Below, one piece after another: positions 7,210 to 18,500 of a stretch of DNA of 64,000 nucleotides. The notes under the pieces were generated by a model that searched no databases, was not told the origin of the DNA, and was given only the letters and a program-made list of their open reading frames with translations. A program made the position numbers and the translations under genes. Positions within the stretch are counted from its first letter, which is position 1. Each line of letters begins with the position of its first letter. The stretch is from Pontibacterium sinense (lineage in GTDB: Bacteria > Pseudomonadota > Gammaproteobacteria > Pseudomonadales > Balneatricaceae): assembly GCF_015209595.1 (NCBI RefSeq), contig NZ_JADEYS010000024.1, forward strand, positions 1-64,000. Reading direction: 5' to 3'.

Positions 7210-10200
7210 ATGCCAAAACGTACGGACATAAAAAGCATTTTGATTCTTGGCGCTGGCCCGATTGTAATCGGCCAGGCCTGCGAGTTTGACTACTCTGGTG
7301 CCCAGGCTTGTAAAGCACTGAGAGAAGAGGGTTATCGAGTTATTTTGGTTAACTCTAACCCGGCGACCATCATGACCGACCCGGCGATGGCCGATTCCAC
7401 TTATATTGAGCCGATCAACTGGAAAACAGTTGCGAAGATTATTGAGAAAGAGCGTCCAGATGCGCTGCTGCCTACAATGGGTGGCCAGACTGCACTGAAC
7501 TGCGCTTTGGATCTTGATCGCGAAGGTGTACTGAAAGAGTTTGGCGTTGAGATGATCGGCGCAACTCAGGATGCCATTGATAAAGCAGAAGACCGTGACC
7601 GCTTTGATAAAGCGATGAAAAACATCGGTCTGGAATGCCCGCGTGCTGCAATTGCGCACAGCCTCGAAGAGGCTTTGCAGGTACAGGCTCAGCTTGGTTT
7701 CCCATGTATCATTCGTCCATCTTTCACGATGGGTGGTACCGGCGGTGGTATCGCATACAACAAAGAAGAGTTTGTTGAAATCTGCGAGCGCGGTCTCGAT
7801 CTGTCACCAACCAGCGAACTGCTGATTGATGAATCTCTGATCGGTTGGAAAGAATATGAGATGGAAGTTGTACGTGATAAAAACGACAACTGCATCATCA
7901 TCTGTTCTATTGAAAACTTTGATGCTATGGGCGTACATACCGGTGATTCCATTACGGTAGCGCCTGCACAAACGCTGACAGATAAAGAGTATCAATTGAT
8001 GCGTAATGCATCGATTGCTGTCTTGCGCGAGATCGGTGTTGAAACAGGTGGATCCAACGTTCAATTTGGTGTGAATCCTGAAGACGGCCGTATGGTTGTT
8101 ATCGAGATGAACCCACGTGTATCTCGTTCATCTGCATTGGCATCTAAGGCAACAGGCTTCCCTATTGCTAAAGTTGCTGCGAAGCTGGCTGTGGGTTATA
8201 CCCTGGACGAGCTGCAGAACGACATCACCGGTGGTGCTACTCCGGCTTCTTTTGAGCCTGCTATCGACTACGTTGTTACTAAGATTCCTCGTTTCACTTT
8301 CGAGAAATTCCCGCAGGCTAATGACCGTCTGACCACACAGATGAAGTCTGTTGGTGAGGTTATGGCGATCGGTCGTACTCAGCAGGAATCTTTGCAGAAA
8401 GCTTTGCGTGGACTGGAAGTCGGTGCAACGGGCTTTGATCCAATTATTGACCTGGAAAGCGAAGACGCACGTACCGATATCGTGCGTGAGATGAAGCAGC
8501 CGGGTGATAAACGTATTTGGTTCCTGGGCGATGCATTCCGTCTGGGGATGTCCGTTGAAGAGCTATACGAACTGTCCGGTATTGATCCTTGGTTCCTGGT
8601 TCAGGTTGAAGACATCATCAAAGATGAGCAGCGTGTGTCTGAAATGGCACTGTCTGAACTGGATAAGGACACCTTGTTCCGTCTGAAACGCAAAGGTTTC
8701 TCAGATGAGCGTCTGGCCGTGTTGCTGGGTGTGAGTGAGAAACAGGTACGTAAACACCGTCATGGACTGGATATTCGTCCGGTGTTTAAGCGTGTTGATA
8801 CCTGTGCGGCTGAGTTCTCTACTGATACCGCTTATATGTATTCTTCTTATGAAGAAGAGTGTGAAGCGAATCCTTCCGACCGTGACAAAATCATGGTTAT
8901 TGGTGGTGGTCCTAACCGTATCGGGCAAGGCATCGAGTTTGACTACTGCTGTGTACACGCAGCGCTTGCGGCTCGCGCTGATGGCTTTGAAACCATCATG
9001 GTTAACTGTAACCCTGAGACTGTTTCTACCGACTACGATACCTCTGATCGTCTGTACTTCGAGCCGATCACGCTGGAAGACGTGCTGGAAATTGTTGCTG
9101 TTGAAAAACCGAAAGGTGTCATTGTTCAGTACGGTGGTCAGACTCCGCTGAAACTGGCGGTTGCGCTGGAAGCGGCTGGTGTGCCGATCATTGGTACCTC
9201 TCCTGAAGCGATTGATCGCGCGGAAGATCGCGAACAGTTCCAGCAGATGCTGAAGCGTTTGGGTCTGAAACAGCCTGAAAACGCAACAGTGCGCTCTTTG
9301 GAAGAAGCGGTTATCGAAGCGGGTAAACTGGGTTATCCGTTGGTTGTTCGTCCGTCCTATGTATTGGGTGGTCGTGCGATGGAAATCGTATACAAAGAGG
9401 AAGAGCTGCGCCGCTACATGAATACTGCGGTACAGGTTTCCAATGACGCGCCGGTTCTGTTGGACCACTTCTTGAACGCTGCGGTTGAAGTAGATATCGA
9501 TGCGGTCTGTGACGGCGAGACTGTTGTTATTGGTGCGATCATGCAGCATATCGAGCAGGCCGGTGTTCACTCCGGTGACTCTGCATGTTCTTTGCCTCCG
9601 TATAGTCTTGCGGCTGACGTGCTGGATGAGATGCGTGATCAGGTTAAGAAAATGGCGCTGGAGTTGGGCGTTATTGGCTTGATGAATACGCAGCTGGCAT
9701 ATCAGGATGGCGAGATCTATGTGATCGAGGTTAACCCTCGTGCGTCTCGTACCGTGCCGTTCGTATCCAAGTGTATCGGCGTCTCGCTGGCGAAGATTGG
9801 CGCGCAGGTCATGACCGGTAAGAGCCTGAAAGAGCTGGGCTTCACCGAAGAGATCGTGCCTGAGCATTTCAATGTTAAAGAAGCGGTATTCCCGTTCAAC
9901 AAGTTCCAGGGTGTTGATCCGATCCTGTCACCAGAAATGAAGTCTACTGGTGAAGTTATGGGTACCGGTGAGACCTTCGGCGAAGCCTTCATGAAAGCGC
10001 AAGTAGGTGCTGGTGAGAAGATGCCGAAGAAAGGTAAAGCCTTCATCTCTGTGCGCGAAGTTGATAAACAGGGTGTAATTGAGGTAGCTTCTGATCTAGT
10101 TGAGTTGGGCTTCGAGCTGGTTGCAACCAGTGGTACGGCGTCTCTGTTGGAAGGAACCGGCCTGCAGGTTGAGCGTGTGAATAAGGTGATGGAAGGACGT

Positions 10201-10431
10201 CCTAACATCGTCGACATGCTTAAAAACGATGAAATCGCTTACGTGATCAACACGACCGAAGGTCGCAAAGCGATTGCGGATTCTGCTGAGATTCGTCGTT
10301 CCGCCCTGCAGCATAAAGTACCTTACAGCACGACGTTGGCCGGTGCTGAAGCGACTACCCGTGCGCTGCAGTATGGTGAAGAGAAAACTGTTCGCCGTCT
10401 GCAGGATATCCATGCAGGTGAGAATGTATGA
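7210..10431 (+). CDS. carB: Carbamoyl-phosphate synthase large subunit
   Basis: CarB makes carbamoyl phosphate from bicarbonate, two ATP and ammonia delivered by CarA. The 1073 residues show the duplicated ATP-grasp architecture: the first half begins [22 protein letters not shown] and the second repeats it near residue 560 ([17 protein letters not shown]). A C-terminal MGS-like allosteric domain (from about 940) binds effectors such as UMP and ornithine in the family. Length and motifs are complete. The stop overlaps the greA start by four bases (ATGA), so the two are translationally coupled. Confidence 0.97.
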   Translation: MPKRTDIKSILILGAGPIVIGQACEFDYSGAQACKALREEGYRVILVNSNPATIMTDPAMADSTYIEPINWKTVAKIIEKERPDALLPTMGGQTALNCALDLDREGVLKEFGVEMIGATQDAIDKAEDRDRFDKAMKNIGLECPRAAIAHSLEEALQVQAQLGFPCIIRPSFTMGGTGGGIAYNKEEFVEICERGLDLSPTSELLIDESLIGWKEYEMEVVRDKNDNCIIICSIENFDAMGVHTGDSITVAPAQTLTDKEYQLMRNASIAVLREIGVETGGSNVQFGVNPEDGRMVVIEMNPRVSRSSALASKATGFPIAKVAAKLAVGYTLDELQNDITGGATPASFEPAIDYVVTKIPRFTFEKFPQANDRLTTQMKSVGEVMAIGRTQQESLQKALRGLEVGATGFDPIIDLESEDARTDIVREMKQPGDKRIWFLGDAFRLGMSVEELYELSGIDPWFLVQVEDIIKDEQRVSEMALSELDKDTLFRLKRKGFSDERLAVLLGVSEKQVRKHRHGLDIRPVFKRVDTCAAEFSTDTAYMYSSYEEECEANPSDRDKIMVIGGGPNRIGQGIEFDYCCVHAALAARADGFETIMVNCNPETVSTDYDTSDRLYFEPITLEDVLEIVAVEKPKGVIVQYGGQTPLKLAVALEAAGVPIIGTSPEAIDRAEDREQFQQMLKRLGLKQPENATVRSLEEAVIEAGKLGYPLVVRPSYVLGGRAMEIVYKEEELRRYMNTAVQVSNDAPVLLDHFLNAAVEVDIDAVCDGETVVIGAIMQHIEQAGVHSGDSACSLPPYSLAADVLDEMRDQVKKMALELGVIGLMNTQLAYQDGEIYVIEVNPRASRTVPFVSKCIGVSLAKIGAQVMTGKSLKELGFTEEIVPEHFNVKEAVFPFNKFQGVDPILSPEMKSTGEVMGTGETFGEAFMKAQVGAGEKMPKKGKAFISVREVDKQGVIEVASDLVELGFELVATSGTASLLEGTGLQVERVNKVMEGRPNIVDMLKNDEIAYVINTTEGRKAIADSAEIRRSALQHKVPYSTTLAGAEATTRALQYGEEKTVRRLQDIHAGENV

Positions 10432-10907
10432 ATAACCGAGTCCCTATGACTGTTGGCGGCGAAAAAGCGCTGCGACAAGAGCTGGAACAGCTGAAAACCA
10501 TTGAGCGCCCGCGCGTGATTGCAGATATTGCTGATGCGCGTGAGCACGGAGACCTGAAGGAAAACGCTGAATATCACGCTGCGCGTGAACAGCAGGGTTT
10601 TATTGAAGGACGGATTCAGGAGCTGGAAGGTAAGTTGTCCAACTGTCAGGTGATCGATGTGACGGCAATCCCGCACAGCGGTAAGGTTATCTTCGGTACG
10701 ACAGTGTCTATCATCAACATCGATAATGATAAAGAGCAGCGTTATCAGATCGTGGGTGATGACGAAGCGGATATTAAGAACCGTAAGATCTCAGTAAACT
10801 CTCCGATTGCGCGTGCGCTGATCGGTAAAGAGGAAGGTGATATCGTGGCGGTTACTACGCCAAACGGTCTTATCGAATATGAGATCGACGAAGTGCTGCA
10901 TATCTGA
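10428..10907 (+). CDS. greA: Transcription elongation factor GreA
   Basis: GreA stimulates RNA polymerase to cleave backtracked transcripts. The 159 residues comprise an N-terminal coiled-coil with the acidic tip ([20 protein letters not shown] region, residues 37-56) and a C-terminal FKBP-like domain. The family start is normally MxxxPMTxxG, matching [11 protein letters not shown] here. It overlaps carB by four bases and is followed by a strong bidirectional terminator. Confidence 0.97.
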   Translation: MNNRVPMTVGGEKALRQELEQLKTIERPRVIADIADAREHGDLKENAEYHAAREQQGFIEGRIQELEGKLSNCQVIDVTAIPHSGKVIFGTTVSIINIDNDKEQRYQIVGDDEADIKNRKISVNSPIARALIGKEEGDIVAVTTPNGLIEYEIDEVLHI

Positions 10908-10923
10908 TGCGGCACGACCTATA

Positions 10924-10951
10924 AAAAAGGGCACCTTCGGGTGCCCTTTTT
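10924..10951. terminator. Bidirectional terminator between greA and yhbY
   Basis: AAAAAGGGCACC and GGTGCCCTTTTT form a twelve-pair perfect stem with a TTCG tetraloop. It has T runs on both strands and serves the two convergent genes. Confidence 0.95.
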
Positions 10952-10971
10952 CGTATTGGGAGGAGTGGAGC

Positions 10972-11274
10972 TTAGCGCAACAGGTTTGACAGTCGCGGGT
11001 CCGGATTCTCGGCTTTCCGGTATAGCAAAGCAATGTTGCCGATTTCCTGAACGATGGTCGCTTCAACAATCTCTGCCAGTTCTTTAATCAGCTGTTTTTT
11101 TACTTCCCGGTCGCCGACAGCGAATTTAACCTTGATCAGCTCGTGATCTTCCAAAGCACGGTCCACTTCCAGCTGGATGTTCTCGGTCAGGCCTTTGCCT
11201 GCAACCATGACCAGCGGATTAAGGTTGTGACCAATGGTGCGATAATGCTTCTTTTGCTCGGACGTCAAGCTCAT
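10972..11274 (-). CDS. yhbY: RNA-binding protein YhbY (CRM domain)
   Basis: A 100-residue single CRM (CRS1-YhbY) domain protein that associates with pre-50S ribosomal particles in E. coli. It begins MSLTSEQKKHYRTIGHNLNPLVMVAGKGLTENI in parts visible here, with the GxxG-like loop (AGKGLTEN) and a conserved ELIKVKF strand. It runs opposite to its neighbours, and the 135-base gap to rlmE must contain divergent promoters. Confidence 0.93.
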   Translation of the reverse strand: MSLTSEQKKHYRTIGHNLNPLVMVAGKGLTENIQLEVDRALEDHELIKVKFAVGDREVKKQLIKELAEIVEATIVQEIGNIALLYRKAENPDPRLSNLLR

Positions 11275-11409
11275 ACTAAAATACGTGCCTCAAAATTTTT
11301 TGGTTGTCGGTGATCCGAAACCTTCAATAATTTCTACAATACTACCTGAGATATGTGTTCAAGAGTAGCGCATAGCCTGAGGTGTCAACGACGCAGGGGT
11401 CGGTAATTC

Positions 11410-12030
11410 GTGGCAAAATCTAAGAGTAGTGGGCGTTGGATGCAGGAACATTTTGACGATCATTACGTCAAACAGTCCAAAGAGCAGGGGTATCGCTCCC
11501 GTGCCAGCTTTAAGCTGCTTGAACTGAACGAAAAAGATAAACTGTTTCGTCCGGGTATGACTGTGGTTGATCTGGGCGCTGCTCCGGGTGGTTGGTCGCA
11601 AGTGGCGGCTCAGTTGGTTGGAGATCATGGTCGGGTGGTTGCATCTGATATTTTGCCAATGGATTCAATGGCAGGTGTTGAGTTCGTGCAAGGTGATTTT
11701 ACTGAAGAAGAGGTGCTGCACCGTATTCTGAAAGCGTTGGGAGATGAACCGGCAGACCTTGTAATTTCAGATATGGCCCCCAATATGAGTGGTATGAACA
11801 GCGTCGACCAGCCTGCAGCGATGTATCTGGTTGAGCTGGCTCTCGATATGGCCCGCGAAGTACTTAAACCGGGCGGCAATTTTGTTGCCAAGGTGTTCCA
11901 GGGTGAAGGTTTTGACGAATATATGCAGGACATGCGTCAAAGCTTCAATAAAGTAATCACACGTAAGCCTGATGCTTCACGCGCCCGGTCGCGCGAGGTA
12001 TATCTGTTTGGTAAAGGCTTTAAAGGTTGA
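11410..12030 (+). CDS. rlmE: 23S rRNA 2'-O-methyltransferase RlmE (FtsJ/RrmJ)
   Basis: RlmE methylates the ribose of U2552 in 23S rRNA at a late step of 50S assembly. The 206 residues carry the SAM-binding motif [13 protein letters not shown], the conserved [10 protein letters not shown], and [10 protein letters not shown] containing a catalytic lysine. The start is GTG at 11410; the family N-terminus ([13 protein letters not shown]) follows directly. It is upstream of ftsH as in most gammaproteobacteria. Confidence 0.95.
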   Translation: MAKSKSSGRWMQEHFDDHYVKQSKEQGYRSRASFKLLELNEKDKLFRPGMTVVDLGAAPGGWSQVAAQLVGDHGRVVASDILPMDSMAGVEFVQGDFTEEEVLHRILKALGDEPADLVISDMAPNMSGMNSVDQPAAMYLVELALDMAREVLKPGGNFVAKVFQGEGFDEYMQDMRQSFNKVITRKPDASRARSREVYLFGKGFKG

Positions 12031-12112
12031 GAAGCGACCTGCCACAAGTGTTATAGTGTGTGGCGCATTCTTCAGATGCGTGATGCATCGTTGATAAGCT
12101 GAGGATAATCCA

Positions 12113-14086
12113 TTGAACGATATGGCAAAAAATCTGGTGCTGTGGCTGGTAATAGCGGCAGTCCTGTTAACGGTTTTTAATAATTTCAACGATGCAGCTG
12201 AACCGAATCGTCTCAGCTACTCTGACTTCGTTACTGAAGTGCAGGATGGTCGTGTTTCTAAAGTGGTGATAGACGGTTATACCATTGTGGGCGAGCGCTC
12301 CGGTGGTGAGCGTTTTGAGACCGTGCGACCTGCACTGGAAGACCCTAAGCTGGTTGATGACCTGCTGCGTAACAACGTTGTTATTGAGGGTAAGCAGCCT
12401 GAGCAGCAGAGTATCTGGTCTCAGTTGCTGGTAGCGTCTTTCCCGATCCTGGTGATTATCGCCGTCTTTATGTTTTTCATGCGTCAGATGCAAGGCGGTG
12501 GCGGCGGTAAAGGCGGCCCGATGTCCTTTGGTAAATCCAAAGCACGTATGCTGGGCGAAGATCAGATTAAGACAACCTTTGATGATGTGGCTGGTGTAGA
12601 AGAAGCCAAAGAAGAAGTTAAAGAGCTGGTTGATTACCTGCGTGATCCTGGCAAGTTTCAGCGACTGGGTGGCCATATCCCGCGGGGTGTCCTGATGTCC
12701 GGTAACCCGGGTACAGGTAAAACCCTGTTGGCAAAAGCGATCGCCGGTGAGGCAAAGGTTCCTTTCTTCAGCATCTCAGGCTCCGATTTTGTAGAGATGT
12801 TTGTCGGTGTGGGTGCCTCCCGTGTTCGTGACATGTTTGAGCAGGCGAAGAAAAATGCGCCTTGTATCATCTTCATTGATGAGATTGATGCGGTCGGCCG
12901 TCACCGTGGTGTTGGTATGGGTGGTGGTAACGATGAGCGTGAGCAGACGCTTAACCAGCTGTTGGTAGAGATGGATGGTTTTGAGGGTACCGAAGGTATC
13001 ATCGTTATTGCTGCGACTAACCGTCCCGACGTACTGGATCCGGCGTTACTGCGTCCGGGTCGTTTTGACCGTCAGGTACATGTGGGACTGCCGGATATTC
13101 GTGGCCGCGAAAAGATTCTGAAAGTACATATGCGCAAAGTTCCATTGGGCGATGATGTGAAGCCTGAGCTGATTGCTCGCGGTACACCGGGTTTCTCCGG
13201 TGCAGATCTGGCAAACCTAGTCAATGAAGCTGCATTGTTTGCCGCACGCGCGAGCAAACGCACAGTGGGTATGGAGCAGTTTGAGAAAGCGAAAGACAAA
13301 ATCATGATGGGTACCGAGCGTAAGTCCATGGTGATGTCGTATGAAGAGCGTCTGAATACTGCATATCATGAATCAGGTCATGCCATCGTAGGTCGTCTGA
13401 TGCCGCAGCATGATCCAGTTTATAAAGTGTCGATTATCCCGCGTGGTCGTGCCTTGGGTGTGACCATGTTCTTGCCGGAAGAAGATCGTTACAGTCATAG
13501 TCGCCAGACAATCATCTCGAATATTTGTTCGCTGTATGGTGGGCGTATTGCAGAAGAGATGACGTTGGGTAAAGAGGGGGTGACCACCGGTGCCGCCAAC
13601 GATATCCAGCGTGCAACCTCAATGGCGCATAACATGGTGGCGAAATGGGGCTTGAGCGAAGCGCTGGGGCCGTTGTTGTACGATGACGAGGAAGGCGACC
13701 CGTTTGGTCGTGGTTACGGTCAGCCCGCAAAGACAGTGTCTGAAGAAACGCAGCGCCGTATTGATGCTGAAGTACGCCGCGTGATTGACGAGTGTTACGC
13801 CCAGTCACAGCAGGTACTGGAAGACAATCGTGATATCCTGGAATCAATGACGCAGGCGTTGATGAAGTACGAAACAATCAGCAGTGAGCAGATTGACGAA
13901 TTGATGGCCCGTGAAGAAGTCACTCCGCCTGATGGTTGGGAAGATGACGATGATAAGGACAGCGGTAATACGGGGGCTACAACGCAGCAGTCTGAGCCTG
14001 AGCAGGATAAAGCTGAACAGGATAAGCCGCAGGACGATGCGGGTACTGATCCTGATATGCCGTCACCGGATAACAATGTGCACTAA
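12113..14086 (+). CDS. ftsH: ATP-dependent zinc metalloprotease FtsH
   Basis: FtsH is a hexameric inner-membrane AAA+ protease that removes misassembled membrane proteins and regulatory proteins. Helices at about 7-23 and 105-123 flank a periplasmic domain. Walker A is GNPGTGKT (197-204), Walker [10 protein letters not shown], and the zinc site HESGH (419-423). The acidic C-terminal tail, rich in D, E and Q, is low complexity. The TTG at 12113 has GAGGA seven bases away; the ATG at 12122 is an alternative that loses three residues. It is followed by its own terminator. Confidence 0.96.
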   Translation: MNDMAKNLVLWLVIAAVLLTVFNNFNDAAEPNRLSYSDFVTEVQDGRVSKVVIDGYTIVGERSGGERFETVRPALEDPKLVDDLLRNNVVIEGKQPEQQSIWSQLLVASFPILVIIAVFMFFMRQMQGGGGGKGGPMSFGKSKARMLGEDQIKTTFDDVAGVEEAKEEVKELVDYLRDPGKFQRLGGHIPRGVLMSGNPGTGKTLLAKAIAGEAKVPFFSISGSDFVEMFVGVGASRVRDMFEQAKKNAPCIIFIDEIDAVGRHRGVGMGGGNDEREQTLNQLLVEMDGFEGTEGIIVIAATNRPDVLDPALLRPGRFDRQVHVGLPDIRGREKILKVHMRKVPLGDDVKPELIARGTPGFSGADLANLVNEAALFAARASKRTVGMEQFEKAKDKIMMGTERKSMVMSYEERLNTAYHESGHAIVGRLMPQHDPVYKVSIIPRGRALGVTMFLPEEDRYSHSRQTIISNICSLYGGRIAEEMTLGKEGVTTGAANDIQRATSMAHNMVAKWGLSEALGPLLYDDEEGDPFGRGYGQPAKTVSEETQRRIDAEVRRVIDECYAQSQQVLEDNRDILESMTQALMKYETISSEQIDELMAREEVTPPDGWEDDDDKDSGNTGATTQQSEPEQDKAEQDKPQDDAGTDPDMPSPDNNVH

Positions 14087-14107
14087 TTGAGATTAGGCAG
14101 TATAAGT

Positions 14108-14139
14108 AAAAAGGCTGATCGTGGTGATCAGCCTTTTTT
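14108..14139 (+). terminator. Terminator after ftsH
   Basis: AAGGCTGATC (14111-14120) pairs with GATCAGCCTT (14126-14135) around a five-base loop, with A residues before and six T residues after. It separates ftsH from folP, whose start is only 24 bases downstream, so folP must use readthrough or a promoter inside this region. Confidence 0.9.
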
Positions 14140-14162
14140 GTATCGAATACCGGAGTAGAGTT

Positions 14163-15029
14163 GTGAGCATAAGCCAGCTTTCGTGTGGTCGTCGCACACT
14201 GGATTTGAGCCGTACCCAGGTTATGGGGATTCTGAACGTCACGCCTGACTCGTTCTCGGACGGCGGTCATCTGTATAGCCGTAGTGAGTTGTCGCTGGGA
14301 CAGGCGGTGCGCAGGGCTGAAATAATGGTGTCAGAAGGCGCGACTATTATTGATGTCGGTGGCGAGTCTACCCGGCCAGGGGCTGCACCGGTGTCTGTGA
14401 GTGAAGAGTTGGATCGGGTTATCCCAGTGATTGAACGGCTGTCGCGTGAGCTGGATGTTGTTGTGTCGGTTGATACAAGCTCAGCGGAGGTCATTCGGGA
14501 GGCCGCAGTTGCAGGTGCTGGGTTGATTAATGACGTGCGGGCGTTGGGCAGGCCGGGGGCGCTTGAGGCGGCGGCCGCAACCTTGCTGCCAGTTTGTCTC
14601 ATGCATATGCAGGGCAGTCCTGCCACAATGCAGGATGCGCCGCGTTATGACGACGTATTGTTGGATGTTAAGGCATTTCTACAGCAGCGAATTGAGGATT
14701 GTGAAGCGGCTGGGATTGTAAAAGATCGTCTTATTCTTGATCCAGGTTTTGGCTTTGGTAAGACCATCCAGCATAATCTACGTCTGTTGAATAATCTGGA
14801 TGCGTTGCACGCGTTAGGATTGCCGCTGTTAATCGGAACTTCGCGCAAATCGATGATAGACCATGTATTGCACCGACCGGTTGATCAGCGCCTGGCAGGA
14901 AGTTTGGCGACCGTTGCAATCTCGGTGATGCAGGGTGCGCAGATATTGCGTGTACATGATGTGGCAGAAACAGTAGATGTTGTGCGTATGACCGAAGCTG
15001 TGCGCAACGAGTCCATTGGAGAGGATTGA
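14163..15029 (+). CDS. folP: Dihydropteroate synthase
   Basis: FolP condenses 6-hydroxymethyl-dihydropterin pyrophosphate with p-aminobenzoate to dihydropteroate and is the sulfonamide target. The TIM barrel shows the two family signatures: MGILNVTPDSFSDGG near the start and a pterin-binding loop DVGGESTRPGA; also LILDPGFGFGKT and LIGTSRKS. The GTG at 14163 has GGAGTAGAG upstream and gives 288 residues. The pathway partner folK lies at 37 kb. GlmM follows six bases after the stop. Confidence 0.95.
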   Translation: MSISQLSCGRRTLDLSRTQVMGILNVTPDSFSDGGHLYSRSELSLGQAVRRAEIMVSEGATIIDVGGESTRPGAAPVSVSEELDRVIPVIERLSRELDVVVSVDTSSAEVIREAAVAGAGLINDVRALGRPGALEAAAATLLPVCLMHMQGSPATMQDAPRYDDVLLDVKAFLQQRIEDCEAAGIVKDRLILDPGFGFGKTIQHNLRLLNNLDALHALGLPLLIGTSRKSMIDHVLHRPVDQRLAGSLATVAISVMQGAQILRVHDVAETVDVVRMTEAVRNESIGED

Positions 15030-15035
15030 GTAGTA

Positions 15036-16388
15036 ATGAGCAGACGTTATTTTGGTACCGACGGAATTCGCGGCAAAGTAGGCCAGTTTCCTGTAACACC
15101 CGATTTTATGCTGAAGCTGGGTTGGGCAGCCGGTAAAGTGTTTGCCCGTGAAGGTCGCAGCAAAATTCTTATTGGTAAAGATACGCGCATTTCCGGGTAT
15201 ATGTTTGAGTCTGCGCTGGAGGCGGGATTGTCTGCAGCAGGTGTAGATGTGCTGTTGCTTGGGCCTATGCCAACGCCAGCTATTGCTTATCTGACGCGTA
15301 CCTTTCATGCCAATGCGGGTATTGTGATCAGTGCTTCGCATAACCCTCATTATGACAATGGCATCAAGTTCTTTTCTGCGCAGGGTACTAAATTGCCGGA
15401 TGAAATTGAGCAGGCCATTGAGGCTCAGTTGGATATCGCCATGACCACGGTTGATCCTGCACTGCTGGGTAAGGCAAAACGTATCGAGGATGCGCCGGGG
15501 CGTTATATCGAATTCTGTAAAGCCAGTGCCGGTGGTATCGACCTTAAGGGAATGAAAATTGCCCTCGATTGCGCCAATGGTGCGACCTATCACGTGTCTC
15601 CGAGTGTGTTTTCCGAATTAGGTGCTGAAGTGATCGAAGTGGCGTCCGCGCCTGACGGTCTGAATATCAACGAGGAGTGTGGTGCAACATCAACTGAGCG
15701 TTTGCAGAAGGTGGTTGTGGCGGAAGGTGCTGATCTGGGTATCGCACTGGATGGTGATGGTGATCGCGTGATCATGGTTGATCACACCGGCGTTGAAGTC
15801 GATGGCGATGAGTTGCTCTATGTGATCGCCTCGCACCTGCGTGCTCAGGGAGAATTCGAAGGCGGAGTTGTTGGTACGTTGATGTCTAACTTCGGGCTCG
15901 AGCAGGCCTTCAAGCGCGAGCAGATCCCTTTTGTGCGTGCAAAAGTAGGGGACCGTTATGTGATGGAGCAGCTGGCGAATCATGGCTGGTTGTTAGGTGG
16001 TGAATCCTCAGGCCATATCGTTTGCCGTCATCTGACATCGACGGGTGATGGAACGGTGTCTGCGCTTCAGGTCCTGAGAGCCATTGCGGATAGCGGTAAA
16101 AACCTGCATGTGCTGAAACAGGGTATGAGTAAAATGCCTCAGACGATGATCAACGTCCGTATGCAAAACAAAGTGGACGTAATGGGTGTTGAGGCGGTGC
16201 AGGAAGCGGTTGCTGCGACTGAATCGACGCTAGGTTCTCGTGGGCGGGTGTTGTTGCGACCGTCGGGCACAGAGCCTGTTGTACGCGTGATGATTGAAGG
16301 TGAAGATGCTGCGGAAGTTGCGGAGCTATGCTCGGCGCTGGCAACAGAAGTAGAAAATGCGCTTCAGGCGCTTGAAACTTCAGAGTAA
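15036..16388 (+). CDS. glmM: Phosphoglucosamine mutase
   Basis: GlmM converts glucosamine-6-phosphate to glucosamine-1-phosphate for UDP-GlcNAc, feeding peptidoglycan and lipopolysaccharide. It opens with FGTDGIRG, and the phosphoserine loop is [15 protein letters not shown] with Ser101. The metal-binding loop DGDGDR lies near residue 243 and the sugar-binding GGESSGH further on; RPSGTEP near the C-terminus binds phosphate. Its 450 residues are close to the usual 445. It is co-oriented with folP, as in E. coli. Confidence 0.96.
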   Translation: MSRRYFGTDGIRGKVGQFPVTPDFMLKLGWAAGKVFAREGRSKILIGKDTRISGYMFESALEAGLSAAGVDVLLLGPMPTPAIAYLTRTFHANAGIVISASHNPHYDNGIKFFSAQGTKLPDEIEQAIEAQLDIAMTTVDPALLGKAKRIEDAPGRYIEFCKASAGGIDLKGMKIALDCANGATYHVSPSVFSELGAEVIEVASAPDGLNINEECGATSTERLQKVVVAEGADLGIALDGDGDRVIMVDHTGVEVDGDELLYVIASHLRAQGEFEGGVVGTLMSNFGLEQAFKREQIPFVRAKVGDRYVMEQLANHGWLLGGESSGHIVCRHLTSTGDGTVSALQVLRAIADSGKNLHVLKQGMSKMPQTMINVRMQNKVDVMGVEAVQEAVAATESTLGSRGRVLLRPSGTEPVVRVMIEGEDAAEVAELCSALATEVENALQALETSE

Positions 16389-16427
16389 CGCAGTTAATAT
16401 TTGCGCCTCTTTCGATAGGGGGTATCG

Positions 16428-17186
16428 ATGCGTAAAGCCATTGTCGCCGGAAACTGGAAAATGAACGGCAATAGTGAGTCTATCAATGAGTTGATGGGAA
16501 CACTGATTGCAAGTCTTCAAGATCTGGATGCTGTAGAAGCTCTGGTATGCCCTCCGGCTGTTTACCTGTCACAGGTGAAAAGTCTGATTGGTAATGCATC
16601 GATTGCGCTGGGCGCACAAAATGCCAGCCAATTCGAAAGTGGTGCATATACAGGTGAGAATTCACCGGGAATGCTCACTGATCTGGGATGTCAGTATGTA
16701 ATTCTGGGTCACTCTGAGCGTCGCGCCATTTTTGGCGAAAAGGACGCTGATATTGCTGCGAAGTTCAATGCAGCGATCGACGCAGGTCTTGTGCCTATTC
16801 TGTGTGTTGGTGAAACACTGGAAGAGCGCGAAGACGAGAGAACCATGGCAGTCGTAGGTGGTCAGCTAAAAGCTGTGCTAGATGCTTGTGGTGTTGAATC
16901 TTTCGCAAAAGCTGTTATCGCATATGAACCGGTTTGGGCTATTGGAACCGGTAAAACAGCGACACCTGAGCAGGCTCAGGATGTTCATCAGTCTGTAAGA
17001 GCCATTGTTGCTGAGTACAGTGCTGAAGTAGCAGCAGGTGTAAGAATCCTGTACGGTGGAAGCGTCAACGCGGCGAATGCCGATGAGTTGTTTGCAAACC
17101 CCGATGTGGATGGCGGCCTGGTTGGCGGTGCATCCTTAAAGCCTAATGATTTTATCGCTATCTGTCGCGCGGCGGCAGAAGCGTAA
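16428..17186 (+). CDS. tpiA: Triosephosphate isomerase
   Basis: TpiA interconverts dihydroxyacetone phosphate and glyceraldehyde-3-phosphate. The 252-residue TIM barrel has the catalytic lysine in AGNWKMNG, histidine in ILGHSERR, and the catalytic glutamate in AYEPVWAIGTGKTA; the phosphate-binding LYGGSVNAAN is near the end. A GGGGG ribosome binding site precedes the ATG. Its position between glmM and secG is the usual one in this bacterial group. Confidence 0.97.
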   Translation: MRKAIVAGNWKMNGNSESINELMGTLIASLQDLDAVEALVCPPAVYLSQVKSLIGNASIALGAQNASQFESGAYTGENSPGMLTDLGCQYVILGHSERRAIFGEKDADIAAKFNAAIDAGLVPILCVGETLEEREDERTMAVVGGQLKAVLDACGVESFAKAVIAYEPVWAIGTGKTATPEQAQDVHQSVRAIVAEYSAEVAAGVRILYGGSVNAANADELFANPDVDGGLVGGASLKPNDFIAICRAAAEA

Positions 17187-17201
17187 CGAAACGGTTGATA
17201 G

Positions 17202-17576
17202 ATGGAAACACTGGTTCTGATTGTTCATGTCTTGCTTGCTGCCGGCATTATCGCTCTGGTATTGCTGCAGCAGGGTAAGGGTGCAGAGGCTGGCGCTTCG
17301 TTTGGCGCTGGTGCTTCCCAGACTGTGTTCGGTAGTAGCGGTAGTACGTCTTTTCTAGCACGTATTACAGGCGTACTGGCAACCGGTTTGTTCGTAACAA
17401 GCTTTTTGCTGGCCATGGTTGCCAAGGAAAAAGCTGATACAGTGGGTGATGCAGGTATTCCTGCAGCGGAAGTTATTGAGAGTCGTGCAGCAGAGGTTAC
17501 TGAGCCTGAATTGCCGACACTGGAAGCGGGCAAAGCTGAGCCGGTTCCTGAATCAGATATTCCGCAAGCCAACTGA
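17202..17576 (+). CDS. secG: Preprotein translocase subunit SecG
   Basis: SecG is a small inner-membrane subunit of the SecYEG channel. Two transmembrane helices (about 3-22 and 53-74) flank the conserved cytoplasmic loop LLQQGKGAEAGASFGAGASQTVFGS. The C-terminal 45 residues are a variable acidic tail. It starts 15 bases after tpiA, and the tRNA-Leu gene begins 9 bases after its stop, so the tRNAs may share its transcript. Confidence 0.95.
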   Translation: METLVLIVHVLLAAGIIALVLLQQGKGAEAGASFGAGASQTVFGSSGSTSFLARITGVLATGLFVTSFLLAMVAKEKADTVGDAGIPAAEVIESRAAEVTEPELPTLEAGKAEPVPESDIPQAN

Positions 17577-17585
17577 TACTCGTTT

Positions 17586-17671
17586 GCCCAAGTGGTGGAA
17601 TTGGTAGACACGCTATCTTGAGGGGGTAGTGACCTACGGTCGTGCCGGTTCGAGTCCGGCCTTGGGCACCA
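17586..17671 (+). tRNA. tRNA-Leu (anticodon GAG)
   Basis: This 86-nucleotide class II tRNA includes an encoded CCA end. The acceptor stem is GCCCAAG/CTTGGGC; the D arm and a long variable arm typical of tRNA-Leu are present. The anticodon loop is TTGAGGG, giving GAG, which reads CUC and CUU. The T arm is GCCGGTTCGAGTCCGGC. It lies immediately after secG. Confidence 0.97.
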
Positions 17672-17719
17672 TGATCTTGAAAAAGATCTAGGGCATATGT
17701 ACAATATGCCCTGTTTTGA

Positions 17720-17796
<77 letters not shown>

Positions 17797-17898
17797 ATTC
17801 TAAGACGAAAGTGACGGTGGCTCGTTAGCGTATATTTTCATACGTTCAACGGGATGATTGATGTTCTATTCGATCTCCGCTGCCAATCTTGTTCGTTT

Positions 17899-17927
17899 GA
17901 AAGGGGCCTAACAGGGCCTTTTTTTAT
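17899..17927 (+). terminator. First terminator after the tRNA genes
   Basis: GGCC...GGCC pairing within AAAGGGGCCTAACAGGGCC is followed by a run of seven T. It would end the secG-tRNA transcript. Confidence 0.7.
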
Positions 17928-17959
17928 ACGCGAATCATAGTCACGGTGCTGTGTATTGG

Positions 17960-17984
17960 AAATGGGTCTGTTGACCCATTTTTT
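17960..17984 (+). terminator. Second terminator-like hairpin, upstream of rimP
   Basis: AAATGGGTC and GACCCATTT form a nine-pair stem around TGTT, followed by more T. It ends 28 bases before the rimP start. It may be a back-up terminator or a leader attenuator for rimP-nusA-infB. Confidence 0.8.
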
Positions 17985-18011
17985 GTTTGTGCCGTAAGTG
18001 AGGTTTATTCA

Positions 18012-18467
18012 GTGTCAGCAAAGCTGAAACAACTCCAGGAATTAATCGAACCGGGTGTCGTTGCTCTGGGCGTTGATCTTTGGGGAATTGAATATATATC
18101 GCAGGGTCGTCAAAACACCCTGCGTATTTATATCGACGCCGAAAAAGGTGTTGATGTAGATGACTGTGCAAAGGTCAGCCATCAGGTCAGCGGTGTGCTG
18201 GATGTGGAAGATCCGATCACAGGTCATTACACACTGGAAGTATCATCTCCGGGTATGGATCGCCCGCTGTTTACCCTTGAACAGTTTGCTGCTTATGCCG
18301 GTAATCAGGTGCAGGTGCGCTTGCGCGTGGCATTTGAAGGCCGTCGTAAGTTTAAGGGGTTGCTGAACGGTGTGGAAGGGGATGATGTTCTGGTGGTTGT
18401 GGATAATGAAGAATATCTGTTGCCGATTGACTACATTGATCGGGCGAACGTAATCCCTCAGTTCTAA
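18012..18467 (+). CDS. rimP: Ribosome maturation factor RimP
   Basis: RimP assists 30S subunit maturation. The 151-residue protein has an N-terminal alpha/beta domain ([45 protein letters not shown]) and a C-terminal SH3-like domain ending [15 protein letters not shown]. The GTG at 18012 is chosen because the family N-terminus ([14 protein letters not shown]) follows directly and AGG lies upstream; an upstream in-frame extension would run through the terminator hairpin. It is first in the nusA-infB-rbfA-truB operon. Confidence 0.94.
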   Translation: MSAKLKQLQELIEPGVVALGVDLWGIEYISQGRQNTLRIYIDAEKGVDVDDCAKVSHQVSGVLDVEDPITGHYTLEVSSPGMDRPLFTLEQFAAYAGNQVQVRLRVAFEGRRKFKGLLNGVEGDDVLVVVDNEEYLLPIDYIDRANVIPQF

Positions 18468-18500
18468 GAGTGGTTTTGGGGTATCAGGCGAGGCAGAGGA

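Noticed and set aside
8701-9867. A 388-residue minus-strand frame opposite carB
   Set aside because: It is again a coding shadow with low-complexity Arg/Asn/Gln composition and no start signals.
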